Shown: positions 54,950 through 64,000 of the stretch, in pieces | How positions within the stretch are numbered: the stretch's first letter is position 1 | Layout of the letters: each line of letters opens with the position of its first letter | Made by a program: the position numbers and the translations under genes | The notes under the pieces: model-generated | Seen by the model: the letters and a program-made list of their open reading frames with translations, nothing else | Database searches by the model: none | What the model was told of the DNA's origin: nothing | NCBI GenBank assembly: GCA_030035585.1 | Contig: CM057462.1 | Coordinates: forward strand, 118,849,234-118,913,233 | DNA from: Dugong dugon | Taxonomy: Eukaryota; Chordata; Mammalia; Sirenia; Dugongidae | Direction: 5' to 3' | Length of the DNA: 64,000 bases

Positions 54950-56735
54950 TAATAAAAACAATTAAACATTTCAGGAGACAAGACCAAATGACCGGAAATT
55001 AAAATAAAAACTAGACAATATAAATAGAACTTTGGGACATGCAGACATATAATAATCAGATATGAACTTTAAGTCAACTGTAATTAATGTTTGATAAATG
55101 ATAAATGAAAACATGGAAGATTTTACCAAAGGGCTGGTGAAAGTAAAACAAAAATATTAGAAAAAAAATACAATTTCTAAAATTAAAAACATAAGTGTGG
55201 GTTTAACAGCACACTAGACACAACAAAAATAGGGTTCAAAAACAAAAACAGGATTAGTGAACTGAAAGAGAAAACAGAAAAAAAATATGGTCCGAAGCAT
55301 AAAGAAAAAATACAGACAAGAGTATGAAATTATGGAAGAGGGTAAACAAGTCTAAAAACCAAAAAAGCCAAACCCATTGCTGTCGAGTAGATTCTGACTC
55401 ATAGCGACCCTACAGGATGGAGTAGACCTGCCCCATAGAGTTTCCAAAGAGTGCCTGGTGGATAACCTTTTGGTTAGCAGCCATAGCTCTTAACCACTAC
55501 ACCACCAGGGTTTCTAGAATATGTATAATTTGAGTCCCAGAGAGAGATAACAGTAGAATGAGCAGTAGTAAAATCTGAAGAAACCTTGGTCAAAATTTTC
55601 CCAAACTTACTAGGGAGATCAAGTCACAGATTTAAGAAGCTCTTTGAATCCCAAGCAAATAATTATACAGAATATTACTGTAAGCACATTGCACTAAAAC
55701 TGTTAAAAACTAAAGACAAAAAATACCCTAAAAGCAGGAGAAAAAACAAACAAAAAACTCAAAACAATATTTTCAAATGAGGAAAAATAAAATTGACATC
55801 TGACTTCTCAATAAAAATGATGGAAGCTACAGGACAATAGAATAGTATCTTTAAAAAGAAAATAAATGACAAGCTGGAATTTTATACCCAGCTAAAACGT
55901 CCTCTACAAATAAAGATAAAGGGTTTTAATACAAACAAAAATTAAAGATAATTTATTACCAGCAGATAAACATTAAAATACTTAAGGGAGTTCTCCAGAA
56001 GAAATTATCCCAGATAAAATCATTGCAATGAAAGAAGAAAAACACAGGAAAGGGTAAATAAATATAGATGAAGCTAAATGAATATTGTTAGTTTAAAACA
56101 TTAGTAATAATAACAATACTTTTAGGTCTCAAATATATATAGAATAAAATACATGACAATAATAGCCCAAAATTTCAGAGAGAAATAAATGGAACTAACA
56201 TGTTATAAGGTCCTTGTGTTTTCTGAGAAGTGGAAATGTACTTATTTATGCAGCCTCTGAAAAGTCTAGGATTCTTGTTGTAGTTTCTAGGGTAACCACT
56301 AAAAGAACCATAAAATAATGTATAACTCACAAGCTAGTAGAGGGAAAATGGAATAATAATAAAAAATTTTACCAAAGGAAAGCAAAAAAGAGAAAAAGAA
56401 ACAAATGACAGATTAGACAAATAAAAAATAATAGTAAGATGGTAGGCTTAAATGCAAATATAGCAGTAATTACATTAAATGTTAAAAGACTAAATATTCC
56501 AATTAAAAACACGAAGTTGTCAAAATGGATTAAAAAAAAATACTACTATATACTGCTTACAAGAGATACACCTGAATAAACGGGTACAGAAAGGAAAAGG
56601 ATATACTATGCATACACTAATCAAAAGAAAGCTGATATAATTATACTAATATTATAGACAAAATAGACTTTAAGACAGTAAACATTACTAGAGATAAAAG
56701 AAACATTTTAAAATCATAAAATAATCAATCTAACA
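54950..56735 (+). mobile_element. Old L1M-type relic
   Basis: 'gctggaattttatacccagc' (55875) and 'gttctccagaagaaattatc' (55990) belong to the ORF1/ORF2 junction. 'aaatggattaaaaaaaaata' and 'gcttacaagagatacacctg' (about 56520-56575) are the ORF2 endonuclease start. No frames survive. Confidence 0.7.
55357..55516 (-). mobile_element. AfroSINE-like SINE
   Basis: 'gccaaacccattgctgtcga' to 'acaccaccagggtttc', with a small deletion where 'gattcgaactgccg' should be. Confidence 0.93.
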
Positions 56736-56747
56736 GGATGATATAAC

Positions 56748-56960
56748 CAGTGGCATGCTGGAGCCAACTTGGACCAGCTTGCAAGAACCAATGAGTGCAT
56801 TTCTTCCCAATTCCATGTTTAGTGACATCATGCTGATAGCTTGCAACTGGCCATATGTGAGTATTTAGACCACGCAAATAAGCATGTACTACAAATCAGG
56901 GCATGTCTTCTCCTTCACTATTGGAGAGTTGGTTGTTAAACATTTACCAGCACACCACTG
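56748..56960. mobile_element. hAT-type MITE with 8-bp target duplication
   Basis: Inverted ends 'cagtggcatgctgg' and 'ccagcacaccactg'. Flanked by 'gatataac' (56740-56747) and 'gatataaa' (56961-56968), an 8-bp duplication with one change, as hAT transposases make. 213 bp; no coding capacity. Confidence 0.88.
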
Positions 56961-57099
56961 GATATAAAAATTATAAATTTGAAGGCAACTAATCACATGT
57001 CTAAACCAAAAAAGTGAGAACCAAAATGGAGAAGCAGACAAGTCCACAATCAATTGGAGATTTTAATGCACTGCTCTCATATAATTGATAGAACAAGCA

Positions 57100-57235
57100 G
57101 ACAGAAAAACTGCCCACTATAGACAAGGAAACAGAGAATTAGTGATTTATCCAAGAATACAAAACCAATGGTGGTAGGGTTGGAACTGAATTCAAGTTTT
57201 CTACCACCAAGTCCACATTTCTTTTGCTATTGTAA
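57100..57235 (-). mobile_element. MIR fragment
   Basis: 'gacaaggaaacagagaatta' and 'gttggaactgaattcaagtt'. Confidence 0.6.
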
Positions 57236-57549
57236 TATTATATGTATAACGTCATATGGTATATTACAAGAAAGATCTATGATATTTACCTTATAATGAC
57301 CACTGTGATTTCTATATTAATATACAAGAACGGGGAGAAAAACAAGACATATTTCTTAGTTACGCATAGACACAGCTGCATCTCATTTTTAGAAAGGCTT
57401 TATATGAAAATCTATATTTACAACCAAATTATGGGAATAGCATGGCTTTAAAATAGATGAATAATTTTATTAAGAGATCCACCACAACATCCTTTGGTGA
57501 TAACTATCATGGATCTTAAATGATGATGATTATGATGATAATGAAGATG
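57236..57549. other. No gene or clear repeat
   Basis: Nothing recognised. Confidence 0.35.
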
Positions 57550-57608
57550 ACAGCAGCAACTAGTATTTAATGAGTGCTTATTTTGTTCCAGGCACTGTTT
57601 TAAGCCCT
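57550..57608 (-). mobile_element. MIR fragment cut by L1-C
   Basis: 'ttccaggcactgttttaagc' stops at the L1 poly-T. Confidence 0.6.
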
Positions 57609-57611
57609 TTC

Positions 57612-58812
57612 TTTTTCTTTTTTTTAAAAAATATTTTATTGTACTTCAGGTGAAGGCTTACAGAACAAACAGTTTCTCATGTAACAGTAGTACACATGCT
57701 GTTTTATGACTTTGGTTAACAACCCCACAACATTTTAACCCTCTGAATGCTCAGCTTTTTTTTTTTTTTTTTGGTGAAAATACACATAGCCAAAGATACA
57801 CCATTTCAAAACTTTTTACGTACACATTTAAGTGACATTGACTATGCTCTTCCAATTGTGCTGCCATTCTCACCCAAGATGAAGGCTTACAGGACAAAAT
57901 AGCCTCCCATTTAATAGCTACTACAAATGATGCCCTATAACAATGGTTAACAATCTCACAACACATCAACAGTATCCTTACTCAACTTGTGTTCCTTATC
58001 ATCAGCTTCCTACTCCCCCTCTGCCTTCTGGCCCTTGTTACTGGACTCCTGTACCTCGTCAGTCTCATTTAGTTTTACTGGGATGTCCACTCCCAGGCTG
58101 AACAGTGAACCTCGAAGGTAACTTCACCTCTGAGCTGAAAGGGTGTCTGGGGGCCATACTACTTGAGGTTTCTCCGGTCTCCTTTAGGCCAGTAAATCTG
58201 GCCTTTTATTTGTTTATTTTTTTTGGGAGTTAGAATTATGCTCTACATCCTTCTCCAGCTCTGTCCAGAACCCTCTGTTGTGATCCTGGTCAGAGCAGTC
58301 AGCGGTGGTAGCTGGGCAGCATCTAGCTGTACTGGACTCAGGCCGGTGGAGGTCTTGGTAGCTGTGGACAAATAGTCCTTTGGACTAATCTTTTCGTTAT
58401 ATCCTGTTCTCTTCATTCTCCCTTGCTCCCGAAGGGATGAGACCAGTGGAGTATCTTAGATGGCCGCTCACAGGCTTTTAAGACCCCAGACACTACTCAC
58501 CAAGGTAGAATGTAGAGCATTATCTTTATAAGTAGTGTCATGCCAATTGAGCTAGATGTTCCCTGAGACCATGATCCCCAGAGCCCTCCGTCCAACAACT
58601 CAGTCCCTTGGGGAGTTTGGATGTGTCCATGCGGCCTCCGTGACCTTTCCTTGCGCAGGTTTTCTTAGTTTCCCTTGTACTGTGTACTGTCTCACCTCTC
58701 ACCCAAGATACCACTTATCTATTGCCTATTTAGTATTTCCCCCCGCTCCCCTCCCATCCCTGGTAACCAACAAGGATTGTTACATTTTGCATGTGAATTT
58801 TTTCATGGGTTT
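57612..58812 (-). mobile_element. L1-C 3' UTR with nested L1 tail
   Basis: Poly-T at 57612 and again at 57755-57772. 'cttttaagaccccagacact' near 58480 marks the common 3' UTR. Confidence 0.75.
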
Positions 58813-61800
58813 TTACAATAGAGGTCTCATACAATATTTGTCCTTTTGTGATTGACTTATTTCACTCAGCATAATGTCCTCCAGTTTCATCCATGTTATG
58901 AGATGGTTCACAGATTCATTGTTGTCCTTTCTCGTTGCATAGTACTCCATTGTGTGTATGGACCATAGTTTGTTTATCCATTCATCTGTTGATGGGCACC
59001 TACGTTGTTTCCATCGCTTTGCTATTGTGAACAATGCTGCCATGAACATAGGTGTGCATATGTCTATTCGAGTGATGACTCTTATTTCTCTAGGATATAT
59101 TCCTAGGAGTGGGATTGCTGGATCGAATGGTATGTCTATTTCTAGCTTTCTGAGGAAATGCCATATCATTTTCCAAAATGGTTGTATCATTTTGCATTCC
59201 CACCAGCAGTGTATAAGAGTTCCCATCTCCCCGCAGCCCCTCCAACATTTGTTATTTCCAGTATTTTTGATTCGTGCCAGTAATGCTGGGGTGAGATGGT
59301 ATCTCATTGTGGTTTTAATTTGAATTTCTCTAATGGCTAGTGATCGCGAGCATTTCCTCATGTGTCTGTTGGCCATTTGAATGTCTTCTTTGGTGAAGTG
59401 TCTGTTCATTTCCTTTGCCCATTTTTTGATAGGATTGTTTGTCTTTTTGTTGTAGAGGTGTTGGATTTTCTTGTAGATTATGGAGATTAGACCTTTGTCT
59501 GACTTGTACTGTCCAAAAATTTTTTCCCAGTCTGTAGGTTTTCTTTTGACTCTTTTGGTGAAGTCTTTTGAAGAGCATAGGTGTTTCATTTTTAGAAGAT
59601 CCCAGCTATCTAGTTTATCTGTTGGGTTTTGTGTGTTGATGTTTATGGTTTGTATCCTGTTAATGCCATGTATTAAGGCCTGAAGTGTTGGTCCTATTTT
59701 TTCTTCTATGAACTTTATAGTTTTAGGCTTTATATTCAGGTCTTTGATACATTTTGAAGTAGTTTTTGTATACGGTGTGAGGTATGGGTCCAGTTTCATT
59801 TTGCTGCAAATGGATATCCAGTTTTGCCAGCACCATTTGTTAAAAAGACTGTCTTTTACCCATTTGATGGACTTTGGGCCCTTGTCGAAAAACAGGTTAC
59901 CGTCGGTGGATGGATTTCCATCTGGGTTCTCAATTCTGTTCCATTGGTCAATGTCTCTGTTGTTGTACTAGTACCAGGCTGTTTTGACTACTGTAGCTGT
60001 ATAGTAGGTTCTGAAGTCAGGTAGTGTGAGTCCTCCAACTTTCTTCTTCTTCTTCAGTAGTGCTTTACTTATTCGGGGCTTCTTCCCTTTCCATATAAAG
60101 TTAATAATTAGTTTTTCCATCTCTTTGAAGAATGTTGTTGGTATTTGGATTGGGATTGCATTGTATTTGTAAATTGCTTTAGGTAGAATTACCATTTTCA
60201 CAATGTTGAGTCTGCCTATCCATGAGCATGGTATGTTTTTCCATTTATGTAGATCCCTTTGGGTTTCATGCAGCAGTGTTTTGTAGTTTTCTTTGTATAG
60301 GTCTTTTACATCCCTGGTCAGATTTATTCCTAAGTATTTTATCTTTTTAGGGGCTATTGAAAATGGTATTGATTTCCTGATCTCCTTTTCATCGTTCTCT
60401 TTACTGGTGTATAGGAATCCAACTGATTTTTGAATGTTTATCTTGTATCCTGCTACTCTGCTGAATCTTTCTATTAGTTCCAGTAGATTTCTGGTGGAGT
60501 CTTTAGGGTTTTCTATGTATAGTATCATATCATCTGCAAACAGGGAGAGTTTAACGTCTTCATTACCAATTTGGATGCCCTTGATTTCTTTCTCTTGCCT
60601 TATTGCTCTAGCTAGAACTTCCAGCACAATGTTAAATAGGAGTGGTGATAAAGGGCATCCTTGTCTTGTTCCTGTTTTCAAGGGGAATGTTTTCAGCCTC
60701 TCTCCATTAAGAATGATGTTGGCTGTTGGTTTTGCATAGATGCCCTTTATTATGTTGAGAAATTTCCCTTCTATACCTATTTTATTGAGAGCATTTATCA
60801 GGAATGGGTGTTGGACTTTGTCAAATGCCTTTTCTGTGTCAATTGAGATGATCATGTGATTCTTTTCTTTCCTTTTATTTATGTGGTGAATTACTTTGAT
60901 GGATTTTCTAATGTTAAACCATCCGTGCATATCTGGTATGAATCCTACTTGGTCGTGGTGTATTATTTTTTTGATATGATATTGAATTCTATTGGCTAGA
61001 ATTTTGTTCAGAATTTTTGCATCTATATTCATGAGAGATATTGGTCTGTAATTTTCTTTTTTTGTGATGTCTTTGCCTGGTTTTGGTATCAGCGTTATGC
61101 TGGCTTCATAGAATGAATTTGGAAGTGTTGTTTCCTCTTCTATGCTCTGAAATAGCTTGAGTAGAACTGGTACAAGCTCTTCTGTAAATGTTTTGTAGAA
61201 TTCTCCAGTGAAGCCATCTGGGCCAGGGCTTTTTTTGGTTGGGAGTTTTTTTTATTACCTTTTCAATCTCTTCTCCTGTTATGGGTTTGTTTAGATTTTC
61301 AGTATCACTTTGTTGTACTTTGGGTAGGCCGTGTGTTTCTAGAAATTTATCCATTTCCTCTAGGTTTTCAAATTTGTTGGAATATCGTTTTTCATAATAT
61401 TCTGTTATAATCCTTTTTATTTCAGTTGGGTCTGTTGTAATGTCCCCCATTTCATGTCTTAGTTGGGTTATTTGTGCCATCTGCTGTTTTTGTTTTGTCA
61501 GTCTGGCCAGTGGTTTGTCGATTTAGTTGATTCTTTCAAAGAACCAACTTTTGGTTTTGTTGATTCTTTCTATTGTTTTTCTGTTCTCTATCTCATTTAT
61601 TTCTGCTCTGATATTTACTATCTCCTTTCTTCCGGTGGTTGTAGGCTTTTTTTGCTGTTCTCTTTCTATCTGTTTGAGTTCTGTAGTTAATGTTTTGATT
61701 TTGTCCCTTTCTTCTGTTTTGATATGTGCATCTATTGCTATAAATTGTCCTCTGAGGACTGCCTTTGCTGTGTCCCAAAGGTTTTGGTATGATGTGTTTT

Positions 61801-62635
61801 CATTTTCATTTGATTCTAGGAATTTTTTAATTCCATCTCTGATTTCTTCTATTACCCATTGATGTGTAAGCAGAGTATTATTCAGTTTCCATGTAGTTGA
61901 TCTTTTTTCCTTGCTCTTTCTAGTGTTAATTTCTACCTTGATGGCATTGTGGTCAGAGAAGATACTGTGAATTATCTCAACGTTTTGGATCTTGTTGAGG
62001 ATTGCTGTGAGGCCTAAGATGTGGTCTATTCTGGAGAACGTTCCATGTGCATTGGAAAAGAATGTGTACTTTGTAGCGGTTGGATGGATTGTTCTATATA
62101 TGTCTGTGATGTCCAGTTGGCTGATTGTGTCCTTTTGGTCTTCTGTATCTTTCCTCAGTTTCTTTTTAGTTGTTCTGTCCTTTACTGAGAGTGGTGTGTT
62201 GAAGTCCCCTACTATTATTGTGGAACTGTCAATTTCTCTTTTCAGTGTTGTTAGAGTTTTTTTTTATGTATTTTGGAGCCCTGTCATTGGGTGTGTAGAT
62301 GTTTATTATGGTTATGTCTTCATGATGGATCATCCCCTTAATCATTATATAGTGTCCTTCTTTGTCTTTTATGGTAGATTTTGTTTTAAAGTCTGTTTTA
62401 TCTGAGATTAGAATTGCCACTCCTGCTCTTTTTTGGTAGTTGTTAGCTTGATATATTTTTTTCCAACCTTTGATTTTTAATTCAGATCTTTGTTTCTAAG
62501 GTGTGTCTCTTGTAGACAGCAAATTGATGGATCCTGTTTTCTTATCCATTCTGCCACTCTCCATCTCTTTATGGGTGCATTGAGTCCATTTACGTTCAGT
62601 GTAATTATTGATAGATGTAAGTTTGTTGCTGTCAT
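58813..62635 (-). pseudogene. L1-C ORF2, whole length, few lesions
   Basis: ORF2 starts at 62635 ('MTATNLHLSIITLNVNGLNA') and ends at 58813, about 1,274 codons, the usual L1 length. From 61032 to 58813 it is one frame: '[20 protein letters not shown]', '[20 protein letters not shown]', an intact catalytic FADD box near residue '[12 protein letters not shown]', and the C-terminal '[18 protein letters not shown]'. A single TAG near 59968-59970 stands where L1-B has TGG. Upstream, a one-base slip in A-runs near 61215-61252 shifts the frame, and a TAA near 61524 replaces a lysine codon seen in L1-B. Other breaks may exist in the endonuclease part. As it stands it cannot make the full protein. Confidence 0.9.
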
Positions 62636-63105
62636 TGTGTAGTGCTTTTTTTTGTGGTGCTGAAGTTTTCTTTGTTCTTCTTACTCTCTTGTGCTGAGTT
62701 ACTTTTGTTTGTGGATTTTGTGTTCATTTCTTTTGTTTTTGTAGGTTTTGTTTTTGTTCAGACTTTATGTTTTTCGTCTTTATTTTTATGAGTTGGTTTG
62801 TTAACTTTCTTTGTGGTTACCATGAATTTTATCCTTATCTTTATAATTTTGAAGCAGTCTACCCTTACTTGGTATCGCCTTGCCTTCCTCTCCTTTAGAA
62901 GGTTCTATACCTATGCCGTTTGTTCCCTCTTTCATTGTTTTGATGTTCTTGTCATCCTTTGATTGACTGCTCTGATTCCCTGTTGTATTTCTTTTGGTTT
63001 TGGATAGTCCTCGATAGTTCATTTCCTAGAATGGTATCTGGTTCGTATGAACCTGCATCCTAGGTCCTAGGTCCTGCCTGAGGGCTGAAGCTGTTTGTCC
63101 TCAGA
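62636..63105 (-). mobile_element. L1-C inter-ORF spacer
   Basis: About 470 bp between the ORF1 stop and the ORF2 start. AT-rich, no further frame of note. Confidence 0.75.
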
Positions 63106-64000
63106 TCAAAGAACTCCCTTTAATAATTCTTGTAAGTTTGGTTTGACTTTTGCATATTCCCTTAGTTTCTGTTTATCTGGAAATGACCTAATTTCACCAT
63201 CAAATTTGAACCAGAGTTTTGCAGGATATATTATTCTTGGCTGACAATTTTTTTCTTTCAAGATTTTATATATGTCATCCCACTGCCTTCTTGCCTGTAT
63301 GGTTTCTGCCGAATAATCTGAGCTTAGTCTTATTGTTTCTCCTCTGTATGTGACTTCTTGTTTTTCATGAGCTGCTCTCAGGATTCTTTGTCTTCAGTTT
63401 TGGCGAGTGTGAATATGATATGTCTTGGTGATTTTCTTTTGGGGTCTCTTCTATATGGGGTTCGTTGAGCTTCTTGGATGGCCATCTTTTCATCTTTCAT
63501 GATATTGGGAAAGTTTTCTGTCTGCAGTTCCTCAATGATCCTCTCTGTGTTTTCTGTTTTCTCCCCCTGTTCTGGGATGCCAATCACTTGTAAGTTTTTG
63601 CTTTTAATTGTGTCCCACATAACTCTCAGGGTCTCTTCATTTTTCTTTGTTCTTTTTTCTGAGTTTTCCTGAAACAGAGTTGTATCCAAGTGTTTGTCTT
63701 CAGTCCCACTGATCCTGTCTTCCACGGTTTCAATTCTACTTCTCAGCCCTTCTATGACACCGTCCATTTCTGAAATCTTGTTGTTTATCTTTTGGATTTC
63801 TAATTGTTCTTTTTGTATAATTTCGAGTTGTGAATTTATTTTGGCATTTTGTTCCTGCATCATCTTCCTGAATTCTTCCAATTTTTTGTCTGTATTTTCC
63901 ATAAATTTGCCTATTTTTTCCTCATGTTTGTCAGCTTTTTGCCTCAGTTCTTGGAGAATTCTGAGTATTAGTGATTTGAGTTCCCTATCAGGTACTTCTA
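63106..64000 (-). pseudogene. L1-C ORF1, one frameshift, 5' end outside
   Basis: The frame is open from the right edge (about 'EVPDRELKSLILRILQELRQ') through coiled-coil-like sequence with heptads ('NAKINSQLEIIQKEQLEIQK', 'NNKISEMDGVIEGLRSRIE') into the RRM ('LQVIGIPEQGEKTENTERII', 'PRHIIFTLAKTEDK'). There it shifts at about 63380. The C-terminal domain then continues in another frame ('ARRQWDDIYKILKEKNCQ') to a TGA at 63106-63108. The protein binds L1 RNA. One small deletion seems to be the only lesion inside the window. Confidence 0.85.

Larger units (their letters stand above)
57612..64000 (-). mobile_element. L1-C: LINE-1 (minus), runs off the right edge
   Basis: From the left: poly-T, 3' UTR, ORF2 (58813-62635), spacer, ORF1 (from 63106 past 64000). 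Of the three long L1s here it has the fewest lesions, so it is probably the youngest. The 5' UTR lies outside the window. The 3' UTR is complex: 57638-57750 and 57872-57960 look like two copies of the same stretch, with an old L1 3' end between them (57755-57871). Confidence 0.88.

Overview
This is nuclear DNA from a placental mammal, most likely an afrotherian and probably elephant or a close relative. The main clue is about 25 full or partial copies of a tRNA-derived SINE. Its head carries A and B boxes, its body reads like 'ccctatggggcagttctac', and its tail is 'ggcaacgggtttggttt'. I recognise this as the AfroSINE type of elephant. It occurs with RTE-clade LINE fragments that share its 3' end, young LINE-1 copies, and older mammalian repeats (MIR, L2, MER5A, MER20, MaLR LTRs). 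Family names come from memory, not from a database search. There are no bacterial-type genes, no CRISPR array, and no RNA gene I can support.

The one gene recognised is ZNHIT6 (BCD1), a zinc-finger HIT protein that helps assemble box C/D snoRNPs. It lies on the minus strand. Exons 1 to 5 are at 47553-48214, 46298-46363, 46105-46211, 45934-46019 and 38400-38503. All have AG/GT splice borders and consistent phases, giving 341 codons plus two bases. A CpG-rich, TATA-less promoter lies around 48215-48500. I could not find the remaining C-terminal exons, so positions 1-38399 are probably a large intron, or the exons are further left, outside the window.

Repeat layout. Positions 1-9800 hold scattered SINEs, MIRs, MER20 copies and old L1 pieces. 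From 9840 to 26790 lies a nest of insertions. A minus-strand L1 (called L1-A here) is interrupted by an RTE/Tigger block and by a second RTE copy. That RTE copy is in turn split by a full-length minus-strand L1 (L1-B) with a GC-rich 5' UTR. From 26800 to 38400 there are a MaLR LTR, L1 relics, SINEs and MIRs. The ZNHIT6 introns carry an old plus-strand L1 that holds an LTR and SINEs. From 48700 to 57500 there are DNA transposons (a hAT element with an 8-bp target duplication and two inverted Tc1/mariner-like copies), L2 and L1M pieces. From 57620 to the right edge lies a third minus-strand L1 (L1-C). Its ORF2 is whole in length with few lesions, and its ORF1 runs off the end of the window.

I found no convincing new biological system. 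The best leads are a near-perfect 36-bp hairpin at 3363-3457, a 64-bp inverted duplication at 37327-37513 next to a 73-codon ORF with one membrane segment, a dense array of SUMO-type motifs in ZNHIT6 exon 1, a long antisense ORF in an L1 5' UTR, and the relationship between the SINE and the RTE element.
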